A stretch of DNA of 64,000 nt from Hyposmocoma kahamanoa (taxonomy: Eukaryota; Arthropoda; Insecta; Lepidoptera; Cosmopterigidae). The position numbers and the translations under genes are program-made. The stretch's first letter is position 1. The number at the start of each line of letters is the position of its first letter. A model generated the notes under the pieces. That model was not told the DNA's origin, did not search any database, and saw only the letters and a list, made by a program, of their open reading frames with translations. Below, one piece after another: positions 1 through 12,337 of the stretch. The stretch covers positions 14,133,049 through 14,197,048 of the forward strand of contig NW_020654422.1 in the NCBI RefSeq assembly GCF_003589595.1, in the 5' to 3' direction.

Positions 1-66
1 GGTATCGAACCCGGGAACTTCTCATCCAGTGCCCACAGTGCAAACCGTTAGGCTATCAAGGTTGTA
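1..66 (-). mobile_element. tRNA-derived SINE head (family S2), cut by window edge
   Basis: Read on the minus strand this is a tRNA-like promoter. An A-box-like TAGCCTAACGG is followed about 35 bases later by a good B-box, GGTTCGATACC, the two internal signals RNA polymerase III uses. The 3' body lies outside the window. A second piece of the same family sits at the other end of the window (63598-63645). A functional tRNA is unlikely because the cloverleaf stems do not pair. Confidence 0.6.
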
Positions 67-1259
67 CCATTTGTATTATTATGCATTGTTTGCATGTGAA
101 AGCTACTAATTGCTTAAACTTTAAAAAAGTCCTATTTAATTTGCAGTGTCAGTCTGCTTCAATTACCTTCTTTGTTTCTTAAGTTGGTATATTTTGACTT
201 TTGATTTTTAATGCATTTTGGCGGTGTTCTCTGTTAATACTTGTCACTTTCTCCTTAAGTTCAAGCTATGTTTATTGGATAAACTCCTGTATTCTCTCCT
301 TTCTATGCACAGTTCACTCATTGATGTAATCACACACCAAAGCTTTAATATAAATTTAATAAAATTTGATATAATGCCTAGACACCAAAAACCAGTTTTT
401 ACTAGCAATGTTGACAAAGCTGTTTTTTTTAATTTTCGTAAGCCTTTGCTGGTTATCAACATATCCGATTGTCTGAAATGAGCCGAGCAAACAAATTTGT
501 ATATTTTCAGGATAAAATGTTCTTCTCGTCGCGATTCAGCTATTATATTTCTCCATAGTGAGCAAAGTATAGGTAAATATATCTCGAGGAAAACTGAAAC
601 AAATACATTTATTATGCCATGCCATAAGAAATGTACCGATGTTTCGATTTTTTTAAATTAAATTTCAACGTAAAGCCAAACTTTCATAATCCTAAAAACC
701 GATTCATAATAAAACCGTTATGTTTTAGAGAGTTTTGGATGCTTATTACAAAGAAAAGACTAAGTTAGCTTTGTTTGTAGACTAAGGTAGGTTTGTTTTG
801 TAATATTCTAAAAAAAAACCTAAAAAAATACTTTCGGGATAATGAAAATTCATGCAAACGTTATTTCGGGCAAATGTATTTTCGGTCTTCTGATTCGTAA
901 CCCCAAGCCGTAGAAAGAGTACAACAATATTTGAAAGTATTACTAACATGTATTAAAAAATATTTTAATAATAACATTAGCATCAAAGCGACTCTATGAA
1001 ATTTTTGTTCCAAATATTTCAAACGCTTGTGTTTGAAACAATTGAAATTGACGTGTTGGGTCTCGTTCAGTCTTTTACGCAAGCTATGAGTCGGAAAAAG
1101 ACAGTTAGTTATTTGATTATTTTGATTGCTTTTGTAATTTTTAATTACGATTAATTTAAATATAAATTAAATACTATATATTATACTAGTGCATAAAATA
1201 ACACTTTTAAATGATAACTATGATAACACAATGTAGTACTTACTGAAAATATTTTTACC
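67..1259. other. AT-rich stretch, nothing recognised
   Basis: Short open frames occur on both strands, but none shows a domain, biased composition or plausible start context. I see no repeat shared with the rest of the window. Confidence 0.5.
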
Positions 1260-1473
1260 GCCTCCGTGGCCGAACGGTTACCACGCCGGACTGCCATGCA
1301 GAGGTCCCATGTTCAATTCCCGGGTCGGGAGAAATATTTGTATGGCCTACATTTATTTCTCTCGTGAGTTTGGATGTAATTTGTGGTTGTCTACGTGTGT
1401 GTCCATGGCACCCGCGACAGAAGGTTTCCCTAGTGCGGGGCTATGTTGAGTGTGTACGTTATTATTATTATAG
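1260..1473 (+). mobile_element. tRNA-derived SINE, family S1, nearly full length
   Basis: The head carries an A-box TGGCCGAACGG and a slightly decayed B-box (TGTTCAATTCC where other copies have GGTTCGATTCC). The shared body starts GGGAGAAATATTTGTATGG, continues with a TTTCTCTCGTGAGTTTGG block and a GTGTGTGTCCATGGCACC block, and the element ends in a TTATTATTATTA run. Five further copies lie at 21.2, 24.1, 41.7, 53.1 and 58.4 kb, which lets the ends be set by comparison. SINEs are non-coding and depend on a LINE for movement. Confidence 0.9.
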
Positions 1474-2135
1474 TCATTTTTGGGGATTTTGAACAATTGG
1501 CATTGGCAACGCTGATTGTATCGAATGATGTGACTTACTATCCAAGGTTTACCACCTCCACCAGATCTTTTAGTATTCTTTACTTTATCCATTTTGCATA
1601 AACTCTTACAACGTCCAATAGAGTAAAAACCCTAATTATAGTATGTTTTTAAATAAAATCTACTGAAGACGCGCTATAACGTGTTTGTCAAGAAGTACAA
1701 ACACTACAGAATATCTATAAATTAAATATATCTAGAATAAACTTAAGAACACTAGTTTTTAGAGTATTAATAAGCTTTACTGGATATGTATAGAACAATT
1801 TTACTAAAAATAATCAGTTGTTCTACAGATGAACTTAAAATAATGACTATAAGAGTAAATCTTAAGAGAAATTACACTTAATTAAGTTGTTTGGTATTGA
1901 GAAAGTTTCAAAATTTGGACTTGAGTGAAATAAGTCTATAAGAACAACTTCTTTTTTCTAAAACCATTTATAGAGAACTATTATCTAAATCTATACCATA
2001 TTAAGAATGTTTATAGATATAACAGTTTTAAGGCGTTTAAAGTGTGCTCCTTGGGTACAAACGAATTTATAAATAAGAAATAAATCAATAATTTAGATTA
2101 CAAAACTAAGCTGGAACAAAATAGCAAATAATTTT
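1474..2135. other. No recognised feature
   Basis: AT-rich sequence following the SINE tail. No repeat shared with the rest of the window and no credible coding region was seen. Confidence 0.45.
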
Positions 2136-2380
2136 CTCAGTACGGGCTACTAAAAAACCCGACCTCAAAAGTTCATGGAATTACATCTATTTACCAAGTT
2201 TTACTGAAATCGGTTACCGGAAAGTACGCGAAACTGAATTCATCCCCTAGTTTGTCACCCTTAGAGGTGGAATATTTTCTTCATATTGAGAAGAATCATC
2301 AAAATGAGAGTAAAATCCATACAAACAAAACACACAGTCGAATTGAGAACTTCCTCCTCTTTTTGAAGTCGGTTAAAAAG
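2136..2380 (+). mobile_element. Short TIR element, family T (AACCGACTTCAAAA ends)
   Basis: The left end contains CCGACCTCAAAAG and the right end CTTTTTGAAGTCGGTT, which are inverted copies of each other. The inside holds landmarks seen in every copy: AAATCGGTTACCGG, TTAGAGGTGGAATATTTTC and CAGTCGAATTGAGAAC. The element is about 245 bp with no coding capacity, so it looks like a non-autonomous DNA transposon (MITE-like). Seven copies occur here. The superfamily is not identifiable because no clear target duplication is visible. Confidence 0.75.
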
Positions 2381-3424
2381 AACAAAAATTTATTGCACAG
2401 AAAACACTGACTTCTTGTCTTCACATTGACAAAATCTACAAAAACTGTCGTTGGTGAATACCTAATGCCTTACTTTAACTAAAACCTAGTAAATAATGAG
2501 TATGTGTTTATTATATATTTTAAAGCAATATATCAGACTTACTATTGACTTATTTAATATAAAAAGAAACGAAAACATGTTTTAATTTTATTTATTCCGA
2601 CAACTACCGCCACAGTTTATTAGTATTCCACATAAGACTACGTTAATTACAAATTTTTCAATGGTGTAGTATTTAATTACTAATGAAGTGTCGCATTATT
2701 GAGCATTCACTTCTCATAGCTATCGTCATTAGAAGGCTGTTAGTGTAGCCACGTATTCTGGTCAAAAGCGATGCCGTGTTTTTCCACAATGCAGCTGTTG
2801 ACGATGCATCAAAGATGTCCATTTGAGCTTCAGCAAACATGTTGGATGGACTGTAGAACTGTGGCAGTCTCAACAGCGTCCTGAAGACCTTCGTGTAAAA
2901 ATAATAACAACGAATTTATAGACTGTAAATAGAGAAATATTTATTTCCTTAAAATTTGATAATAAATTTGTATCTTAATATGTATATCTGTACAATTCAA
3001 GGTTGAATATCTTGTAATTTACTTACCTCTAGGCAATAGATTGTCTTGAGAAATTAATTTGAATTTGAATCTGGATTTATACTCCACTATACAGAGATTA
3101 GAAAATTAAGTACACCTCCGGCTATGTCTGTATTACCAACAAGAAAGAGCGGTTACACACAGAGAGTTTTAACATGGACACAAACGCGCTTTCGTAAAAC
3201 GCTTCGCTTGCTTGTACACAAAATAGTACAAACGGCGGGCGGCGGACTGGTACTGGAGAAGTTCAGAATAAATAACGAGATGGCATAACATGACAAATAA
3301 GAACAGATAGGATCAAAGTTTATAAACAAATGATACATTATTTTCACAATATATATTTGCACATTGTTTTGTTAATTGTAAGTTTAAAAGTGAAATTAAT
3401 TAAACAATAAACAAGTTAAAAACG
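2381..3424. other. No recognised feature
   Basis: Contains two minus-strand open frames of 66-69 codons with low-complexity, leucine/serine-rich translations. I judge both to be chance. Confidence 0.45.
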
Positions 3425-3486
3425 TGTATCGTGTTTGCATCGCGTTGGCATCGCGATTGCATTGCGTTTGTATCGTGATTGTATCC
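3425..3486 (+). repeat. Degenerate 11-bp tandem repeat
   Basis: Five full units and a partial one follow a CG(T/A)TTGCATCG pattern, read as TGTTTGCATCG, CGTTGGCATCG, CGATTGCATTG, CGTTTGTATCG and TGATTGTATCC. The 11-base period is exact throughout and only point changes separate the units. Confidence 0.85.
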
Positions 3487-3690
3487 CTATTTAAGAGTCT
3501 ATACAATCTCAAATGGCTTTGGTTGATTCCGCATAACAGCGAAAATGTTGAATCGATCACTTTGGGAAAAATATAAAGTAAAATTGAGGATGTACACTGA
3601 TTACTTACATTATTATTATTGATTATTGATTACTGATTACGTATACGCTGTGAAAACACGATTCCTACAAAAAAAATAAGATGCAAATAA

Positions 3691-4140
3691 TCTCAGTACA
3701 GAGTACTAAAAAAACCGACCCTGAAAAGTACGTGGAGTTACGTCTATTTGCTAAGTTTTATTGAAATATCCCCTTGCTCGCCACTATACAGGACTTGACA
3801 CTGGAGATAATAAAAATCGGTTCTCACTACTCAAAGTATATTGAGAGAAAAACGCCTTGAATTGGAGAAATAGCAAAATCAACCATTAAAGTAATTGCTC
3901 CTAAATTAAAGTTAGGCGCTATTTATAAAAATGAATATTCATGCGTGAACAGCCACCCTTCGAGGTGGATGATTTTCTTCAAAATGAAATGGGTCCACTA
4001 TGGAAGTACCCCCTTTCCAACAAAAAAAAAGAATCATGAAAATCGGTTCACAAATACCGGAGTTATACCTTAACATACATACAAAAAAAAGAACATAGTC
4101 GAATTGAGAACCTCCTCCTTTTTTAAAGTCGTTTAAAAAA
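3691..4140 (+). mobile_element. Family T element with extra internal sequence
   Basis: It has the family T left end (AAAAAAACCGACCCTGAAAAG) and right end (AGTCGAATTGAGAACCTCC then AAAGTCG), but it is about 200 bp longer than its relatives. The extra block lies roughly at 3770-3950, between the TTTATTGAAAT landmark and the GAGGTGGATGATTTTC landmark. It is either a later insertion or the longer ancestral form. Confidence 0.7.
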
Positions 4141-4371
4141 CAAACTTACGTCATATACGATACGAATAGCATACGATATACATTTTTCAAATGGCCATAA
4201 TTTTGTTTGTAAAAAAATTAATTCTGAAATAAAGCCAATATTGCTGCCGCTCGACTCAAGCAAAATGAACCGTATTAGTACGGGAAAAAATTGAATTCGA
4301 GATGAGATAGTATCGACTCTTAATTCGCTCGTGTGTGTAAAGGTCCTCCATCCTGTAACTGCTCACAATCA

Positions 4372-4502
4372 AATGATTATCACTAGTATCAGGTTTCTTA
4401 CCACGGTATGACTTCTTTTTATTTTCCCGATATTTCCTGAAACCTGATAGGTACTAGTGATAATCATTTAGTGAATAACCACGAAAGTCTTAAAAAAAAT
4501 CT
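4372..4502 (+). repeat. Small fold-back element, copy 1
   Basis: The left arm (4372-4397, AAATGATTATCACTAGTATC then AGGTTTC) pairs with the right arm (4440-4470), which carries a 4-base insertion. The 42-base spacer and right flank (TAGTGAATAACCACGAAAGT) are nearly identical to the copy at 20.05 kb. Confidence 0.8.
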
Positions 4503-5248
4503 ATATGCTCACAATCAGTTTTTATCACATTTACAAAAAAGTTAATAATAACATTGAAGACACTTCAAACTCAAATTTGACAGCCGTGATATATTGTTCC
4601 AGCGTATATTGATAATACTCTCACATTTCCCTCAGAATAAGGCGACTTTGAACATAAAAATTCACTTTAGCTAAGACGGCTTACCGATGAATTCGAATGA
4701 TTTGTATCTTCGCGATACGAATCTTGAGTTCCGGTCGGATTGTCACGTTTTGGTGTTTAGTATTTTCGCTTTGGAATTGTTGCTCATTATACTTTGCTTC
4801 TTGTTTTTTGGATCGGTGTTAAATCTATTGTAATTTTATCTGTCTTTGACTTTTTTGTACTTTGGCAATTTGTCATGATCACGTCAAACAAGCATTCAAT
4901 CTTTTTCCATCCTCTAAGATTAAATCACTGAGTGTTAGAAAGTCTTTTTGTAGCTCTTTTTTCAATAAAGTAGAAAATGACTCTAAACAATTCTTGCAAA
5001 TTCATAATTTTGTATAATTCTAAAATGACTGTAATTTTGCTTCACTAAAACCATACCAGTTCTAAATTGGCTTTTTCCTACAGGTAATTAGTACCCATTA
5101 GTACATCTCTTTGTCTGTTTTATAGATTAATCCCAGTTGAGCCTGCTAAAATATCCGATACAAATTGGTCTATTTTAATTAGAACGTAGGAAGAGTGACA
5201 CAGTGTAAAAAATTTAATTGGTACACCATATCTAGAGTTCACTTGGAG
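4503..5248. other. No recognised feature
   Basis: AT-rich, with no repeat shared with the rest of the window and no coding signal seen. Confidence 0.4.
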
Positions 5249-5427
5249 TAATAAGGTCACATCTGAAAAATGACCACTACACAGGAGAGAGAGGCTTTTA
5301 GTTCTATGGACAAAATTAGTCGATAACTTTTTTATATTTAAATAGGAGTGTTATAAAACTTCACGTTATACATAATATGTTTCATATAGTTCTATATTAT
5401 TTCTGTGATTTTCGTGTGATAAAATCG
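5249..5427 (+). repeat. Interspersed repeat, family F, copy 1
   Basis: Begins TAATAAGGTCACATCTG and contains AAATTAGTCGATAACTTTTT and TTTCATATAGTTC landmarks shared with an inverted copy at 20.86-21.0 kb and a diverged copy at 59.27 kb. No terminal repeats or coding frame were seen, so the class is unknown. Confidence 0.6.
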
Positions 5428-6214
5428 TTTTTGGTATATAATTATATAGGGATTTATTCTACCGAGTAATGAAAGTAATCGGATATACTTATAGCTTTCC
5501 ACACAAGATCCGTCAATGTATAGATTAATGTGCTGCCGTCTGTACAAACTTTTTGGATTACTATTTTTTTTGTTTTACCCAAATTCAGGAACTGTAAAAC
5601 CTTCTGATACTAGTGATAAGGAAGTAATTCGAAGATGGGCTGGTATCGCTACGCACTGGGTGTCTCTAGGGCGTGAGGTAAATCCCATAAAAGATGGCGA
5701 AGGCGTCTCGACGCATCCTTCCAGCGTTAGCTTAAGAGTTAGGATCGTTGAATATGTAGAGTCAGGTTTTTGTGAAAAATGAATGTATTACTGATATGTA
5801 CACTTACATCATGGTGTCCAGCCAGTAATCTGTTTAACGGTTGTTAAAAAGATTAATTTGAAGGTCGAGTGGGTCATTGGGCGGTATTTAGTAGTCTCCC
5901 GAGCCGTATAAGGCCCTTATGTTCAATATCTTCCTGTAGTTAACAGTTACTCTCGATTGGGAAATCCTATTGGGTCTATTAATGGATATTGCTTGTGAGG
6001 ACGCAAAAAGGTTACAGTAATTAAATGTACGTATAAAATATAGGACAGCTTAGAACACAATCTTTTTCAGTTCACCATTGTTTAGTATTATCTAATGGAA
6101 AATCGATAATATAATAAGATTCTTTACGGTTAAATTGAGCTTCCGAGCTATTCAAAATATTTTTCGCAATTTAATTTGCGAATTTTTTCAAATACGTATA
6201 CATTTATTTATTAT
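5428..6214. other. No recognised feature; one weak 88-codon frame
   Basis: A plus-strand frame of 88 codons (5516-5782) starts with a hydrophobic run (LFGLLFFLFYP) that could resemble a signal or membrane segment. No domain follows and no homologue is recognised. I treat it as chance. Confidence 0.3.
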
Positions 6215-6550
6215 TTATTTATGCTCAGCAGTTAATAGTGTAGATGCTAGATGAGGAGGTCCCAGACTCCATTTCCTGTGGGACCAATTACGGAAACGAA
6301 CTTTTCTAAGTTGATCCCGGCTTATATGTTCTGGGTAGTGCCCCAAAGTTAATGCTGCTGCTCTTGTATTTATATCAGAGGGAATTTCCAAGCTTGGGAT
6401 CAGGTACTTGGTGTGGTTGTCGGGCACTGTTGAAACGGAAATTGAGCAAACCATCAACCACAGCCTGATTTCACCCACTGCTGGGTATACGCCTCCCGAA
6501 GTTTGTGCCATCCACCACGATCTTGTGCGAACCTCATTCATTGCATACAA
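6215..6550 (-). other. Unidentified minus-strand open frame, partly repeat-derived
   Basis: A 111-codon frame is open throughout. The 5' third (about 6465-6545 on the plus strand) contains CACCCACTGCTGGGTATA, a motif of lepidopteran RTE-type tails, so it is repeat-derived. The remaining ~70 residues are charged and not low complexity (PSLEIPSDINTRAAALTLGH, then RKVRFRNWSHRKWSLG). I do not recognise the family. It may be a decayed transposon frame or an exon remnant. Confidence 0.25.
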
Positions 6551-9000
6551 AATTAACTAAAAAATTAACTAAGAAAAAAAATATTACTATTAGAAAAAGA
6601 GTATTACAAGATAGCTTTCGCAGAAAAGACGATAAAAGTGAGACGAAATTATTGAAATTATTTTCGACCCCAACAACAAGGTATATGTACAATGTCTAGA
6701 AACTTTTATAGAACCGTCAGATATATAAGAAGAGAATTTGCTTAATATAACAAATTAATTGAAGAATCGTTTCGGCCCACCCTGGCCATAAAATGTATAT
6801 CCATTGTAATAAAAAAAAAGATACTAAGGCAAAAGGACCAAACATTGTACGGCTCATGAGGGGAATTTTCACGAATAGGGTAACCACCAGTAGCAAAAAA
6901 GAACACTAATTTGCGGTAAGATATTAAGAATTATTTAATTAAACGTACCGAAAATTGGGTTTTTGTAATTGATTACTCACCACCAGTAAGTTATGTTCTT
7001 AAATCTAATAAGGAACTTTACTGTATACCTTACGTTGTTCACATCAGTAAAAATATATATGGTGATTCCACCAAAAACAAAAATTATGTATGCTCCACGC
7101 AAAACTTGCGAGCTCAATCAAGTACCAATTTGTTTTATTTTGCTAGTAAAGTTGTTTGTTTTCGTAAGCACGAACACACAGTGAAATGTGATCGGATAAT
7201 TATGCTTCTTATCTTGTTATTATAGAATAGGTGAAATCATTCCGCGTACGATTTGTAGAATCAAAGATTGACCTTTAATGGTTCAAAATGGACTCTTGTG
7301 AAATGCAATTCAGAAAAGTGAATAAAAGAAAATCATTTTAAATAATCAACTGTCAAAATTAAGATTTAGATCGATATTTGTTAATGAAATAAAAATTATT
7401 TCATGAATAAAAAAAACAAGGTTGTGCTGGAATGACTTTGAATTTGCGTTGTGTCATAATGAGTATTTACCACAGTGAAACCTATAGAAATTTTATTCGA
7501 TTCACGTCTTAATTTACCTAGAATTTTTGGCCACTATTCTCGTGAAAAATAACCCGAGGTCAGGAAAGGTCGTATTAATATACTTCCCGTTGTTGTATCA
7601 CCCTCTTAGGGATAGCTGAGCAAAGTCGCAGGTAACTGCTTTGTACACTTACGGCCAAAATTATTTAAAGACCAAGTAATTGTATTCGAGCTTAAACTTG
7701 AAATCTAGGCAAATTCAACAACAAAAATAATAATTTCATTAAAGTTGTTTTAACACTCTGCGACTGACGTTACGTCTAACAGACACTGCAAAAACTATGC
7801 GGTGTTGCAGTTTCATTGTTTCGTCGGATATCGTTCTATCTCGCTCAGTACCTTCCTGCGTCGGTATCCGCTACCGGTCAGTGCAGGGAGAGCTGCCACG
7901 GCAATTATACTTCAGTAACTACGACTGATAAGTGTCTACGAGACCTAAGGTTAGTAATTATTGATGAGTCTGCTAGATGTATTGTCAGTAAAATAATTAT
8001 ATTTTCATACTATCTCTTAGACGTCATGTCAGCAAAAGAATTATTTTCATAGTGTCTGGCTGCCGTCACCTCAGCAAGACATCATCACTTACTGTGCTAC
8101 AAGACCACCAACAGCACCTAAGCCATCATCTAGAAGGAAGTAAAGCCGTATAAGTTCAAGCAAATTGAAGCAGTAAACGAAATTTTCTTGTTATATTTGC
8201 AAAAAAAAACAATTTTTCTTAAGTGTGTGATACAAATTTGCGAATACTGTAAGTCAGAACGTTGAAGCTGATTGAGAGAAAAAGTACTCTAACTATTTTC
8301 CTATTTTTTCTAATACTATTTTGAAGAATGCAAATTTACGTTAATGTTGTTGATTTTTTAAACGTTTTTTTATAGAAAATTTCCAACATGGCTATGGTCT
8401 TAACTGCCTTTGATCTCACAAAAATTAATTATAAATATTTTTTCTTATAACCGCGTATGTTAATAACATTTTTATACAAGTATGGACTTATTACATTTCA
8501 ATGACTGTATAAGTATATTTTTAAGACAAACAATTCCGAAAAACGAAGAATTTACGGCAAAGATAATGTACGTCTGTAAAACTACTCCTCATTGGAATGT
8601 TTATAAATAATTCACCTCAGTCGCAGAGGGTTAATCTTTACGAATTTTGTATTCTACATTAAACTATAGATTATGAAATAGCAATTATCTTAATGCTATC
8701 AAAACGATACTTCAGAAAAAAACAACTATTTATAATTTCATCATGTATTGGCGAAACAGGTCCACTTCACACTTGGTGTGTTTATGTTGCTACTTATACT
8801 GTATTGGGCTTATAAAAATGCTATTTTCCAGTACAACGTACGTGACAGTCATATAACATAATCACCCCGTCTTAGACATCTAAAAAAATTAAGAAATAAA
8901 AGTTACTAAAACAAATACCATGTATACTTTTAAGCTTTCGCGTTGCATTGTACTAACATTTGGAAACTGGAATAGAAGCGTTTACATACGAATAGGTATT
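6551..9000. other. AT-rich stretch, nothing recognised
   Basis: Short frames at 6505-6699, 6993-7184 and 7816-8052 have no recognisable domain. The segment near 7800-8150 is less AT-rich than its surroundings but shows no splice-flanked frame. Confidence 0.4.
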
Positions 9001-9032
9001 TTTCACACCTAGCTGGTTTCCCGACGTTTCGG

Positions 9033-9077
9033 CCAGGTTGCACTGGTCAACCCGTGACCACGGCCAGTGCAACCTGG
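9033..9077. repeat. Perfect 14-bp inverted repeat
   Basis: CCAGGTTGCACTGG (9033-9046) is matched by CCAGTGCAACCTGG (9064-9077) with a 17-base spacer. The preceding CCCGACGTTTCGGCC resembles the CGACRTTTCGGG motif in the fold-back element at 44.7 kb, so this may be a distant relative. Confidence 0.75.
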
Positions 9078-9560
9078 TAATATTTATTTTATCTAAAATA
9101 TTTTAAAAAAGCTATTAAATTTTCGTGATTGTTATACATTATGTGAATATATTTGGTATTTGGTGTAACGGGCTGGTGTCCGCAACTTGATGTCAAGGCC
9201 TATTTTGCGTGTGGATTATATGAATATATAAACACAATGTACGTATGTGGCTTACATACATAACATATAATTTTTATTTATTATGCTTAATTTCTCCCTA
9301 TGTATAATCGAAATTATGAAATATAATTCCACAAGACTACGCGCATGTTTCACTCAAGTCATAGAATGTCTTAATTGTCACACATTTGTGGAACACGTTA
9401 TAGGTTCATATTTATTTAATCTTGCTTGTTCAATGATTGTTATTTGTTTAGTATGTAACTGTTTGTATTTACCTGATAAGCAAATAAATGAATAAACCCT
9501 GAAAAAAAACATTGTAAATGATATTTATCCCGAATCTAATTCGCATACCAGTTAATGATT

Positions 9561-9620
9561 TTACCACCACAGTCAGCCGTGATCTACAAATGTGCTACAA
9601 AGGGACCGAAACGCTGGTTT
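9561..9620 (-). repeat. Partial fold-back arm related to the 44.7-45.15 kb element
   Basis: The order of motifs (CAGTCAGCCGTGA, then AAAGGGACCGAAACG, then CTGGTTT) follows the right arm at 45044-45150, with substitutions. Only one arm is present. Confidence 0.4.
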
Positions 9621-10078
9621 AAAAATAGTTTAGAATTATAATAATCGTAGTTTATTATTTTATGATATGCAGCTTTACATAACACATGTATTAGCAGCAG
9701 AAATAATGATATATTCTATAATTGTATTTAAAACATAGTTATCAAGTAAAAAGATTTACTTTTTTACGTAAAAGATAAAATCAATGAAACCAACACTCCA
9801 TTTTATTTCCCTAAACTGTACACTATTTCATGCTCGGCATTGTATCCAGTGGCCAAAATGAATGTCGCCTCCGGGACTATAAATCCTTAAATATTAAAAC
9901 TGGGGTGACAGGGACCATAGATATTCGAGCGAAATAATGAAGACACCCGACGGGTTCACCATAACGATAAGGATTTCTTTGAAGTTAAGATTTTTATTTT
10001 TACTGTCACCGTTTGAAGATACCTTTCAAGTTATTACAGGTACTTAATTTTATATTTTCTATCAGAGTATCTATTATA

Positions 10079-10600
10079 TTATAACCATCCACTGCTGAAC
10101 ATAGGCCTCCTCCAAAGAAAGCCGCAACGAACTCTCCTGCGCCGCTTGCATCCAGCGGATTCCCGTAGCCTCCACCAGGTCATCAGTCCATCTTGTGGGT
10201 GATCTTCCCACGGTACGTCTTTCGGTACGCGGTCGCCACTTGAGAACTCTTCGGCCCTATCGGCCATTTTGCAATTCTTTGGGCTATGTCGGTTACTCTG
10301 GTTCCCTTGCGGATATCCTCATTATCGCAGTGAAACTCCGAGCATAGCCCTTTCCACTGTCCTTTGTGTGACCTTGAGCCTTAAAAGGCCCATAGTGAGT
10401 GACCACATCTCAGTGCCGTAAGTCATCACTGGCAACATACACTGGTCGAAGACTTTTGTCTTGAGGCACTGGGGTATTTTGAACAAGAAGATATCCGTAA
10501 CTTCCGCTGCGAACGCCGCGCAGCCGTGTCAGGTTGGACGATTGACCTCTTCCTTGAAATTGGACCTACCTAACTGGATAATTTATCCCAGGCATAAATA
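10079..10600 (-). pseudogene. RTE-type LINE, 3' end of ORF2 (broken)
   Basis: Minus-strand translation in shifting frames gives the familiar C-terminal part of lepidopteran RTE ORF2 proteins. The order is LGRSNFKEEVNR, then LKTKVFDQCMLPVMTYG and TERAML-like VERAMLGVSL, then RVLKWRPRTERRTVGRSPTR, WTDDLVEATGIRWMQAAQ and LEEAYVQQWMV. Stops and frameshifts interrupt it, for example after GVSL and at the start of the visible part. The reverse transcriptase core is missing, so this is a 5'-truncated dead copy. Confidence 0.8.
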
Positions 10601-11150
10601 ATAGTCAACAACTTGGAGTATACAGTTTCCGATCTTCATCGGAATTGGCCGTTCATGGTATTCGATTACTAAGTATGTATACATATAATTAAGTGTAGTA
10701 ATGAAATGTTGTGTCGCTATCTTGTGAGGTTTTTACTACATCATCAATCCGTTATAAGTCTTACAGTTGGGTATGGGTCCTATTTAAGCTGGCTCAGTTT
10801 GAGTTGGGGATTTGAAATATTTTAAAAGAACTTTTGTCGACATGCAGGTTTATTTCTATAGTTTTCTGCACCGCACAGAAAGGTATTGCTATTAAATATT
10901 CAGAAATGCACGTGGTTTAGATTCATATAGCTACAAAGATTCGAATCATAGACTTGTCAATTGGGAATTTTATAATGTTGTTATACAGTTATTTCTTCTG
11001 TTATCCTATTATCTAGTACGTATTTGCAATAAATCTTTGATTTTCAAGTCATGCAATTCTTCGATATGAATTTCCTACAGCATTGCGAGCGATTGCATGG
11101 TTTGAATTTTGTATACAGCATTTTTACCGCGAATGAGGTTTCTGTGCATT
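10601..11150. other. No recognised feature
   Basis: AT-rich sequence between the LINE tail and the first family A copy. Nothing shared with the rest of the window was seen. Confidence 0.4.
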
Positions 11151-11340
11151 TTTTTTTATAATATCAAGTAACGAGATGAACAAGTAAGCCTGATGGTAAG
11201 CTACACGTCTGTTTCGAACAGTTGCAGTGCCACTCAGAGATTTAAATCGCAAATATTTGAGTGGTACTGCTCACATTACTACTTGGCGACAGAAATAGGT
11301 ACGGTGATAGTATTTCATTGGACATACTCTAACTACTAAA
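11151..11340 (-). repeat. Family A repeat, internally deleted
   Basis: Starts with the T-rich end and GATGAACAAGTAAGCCTGATGG-type motif, then jumps from the GAGTGGTACTG block directly to the CATTACTACTTGGCGACAG block, missing the middle third. This is the first family A copy in the window. Confidence 0.7.
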
Positions 11341-12337
11341 ATAGTACTGTAAAAGTACCACGAGCCACACTGACTATACTGCCGTGGTAGAGAAATAGAA
11401 ATCGAGGAAAGAAGCTCCGCTCCATCACTGGCACAAGATATTAATGGTTTCCTAAACAACGGTCTATTATAGTGGTCCATGTACAAGTATACTCCACGTG
11501 AAAAAAATATATGATAATGGTAGTCATATTACTATTATTCCTGAACATAACAACCAAATAATAAATAAGTAAACTGTTTACCCAAAGTCACAAAAATGTA
11601 AAGCTATTTTTGTGTCCAAATGTGTCATTAACATTATAAAAGGGCAAAGAAGAATGCACAGATAAAAAAATTCGAGACGAGATCCCAAACTCGACAAACG
11701 TAAAATATAACAAAATCCCTAAAGATTAATATCAAAAGGATAAAATAAATTAAAAAATTAAGAGCTCTCCGTTATTTATTTTTTGTTATTTACGAAACAG
11801 AAAGTTAGCATGAAATAATATAATATGAGGATAAAAAATAATAATTTGTGTGACAATTATATTTTGTCTGTGCGAACGTTAGGCAGGATGAACAAAAGTA
11901 TATAAATCTTTTCATTTTGCGAAACCACCAACTCTGTGGAATATTAACTGGAAAGCAATAAAGGCATATTAAGGCCCGTATACACGCATTATGACACGCA
12001 TTGTGAGGCTAGTACTCGTGAACAAAAGCAAAATATAATCCAAACAAGTGCGTACTATTGTAGACAGGTACATAAATGTTGACGGAAAAATGTTATTTAC
12101 AGCACGATTTGATTTATTTTCGTCAAAATTTCAAGTTTCGTTCATTAGTGTTGTACGGGACGAAACGTAACCTTAAAAAAGGTTAATGTTTTTTTTTATA
12201 ATAGGAACAATAGATTAATCATTTTAATTTTGATCTATTTTTTTCCGACGATGATGTCCCATTGTTCGAAAATGGATGTGATACATAAATATCTATAAAG
12301 TATAACTATAATGTTAAAATGACAATTGTTACAGAAT
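11341..12337. other. No recognised feature
   Basis: The minus frame at 11271-11486 overlaps the repeat and has no domain. The rest is AT-rich. Confidence 0.4.

Noticed and set aside
1266..1330. Functional tRNA genes at the SINE heads
   Set aside because: A- and B-boxes are good, but acceptor and anticodon stems do not pair and each is followed by the SINE body.
3425..3486. CRISPR-like array
   Set aside because: The units are contiguous with no spacers, and the sequence is from an insect genome.
7810..8160. LTR or host exon near 7.8-8.2 kb
   Set aside because: Less AT-rich than its surroundings, but I could find neither a matching second LTR nor a domain or splice sites.
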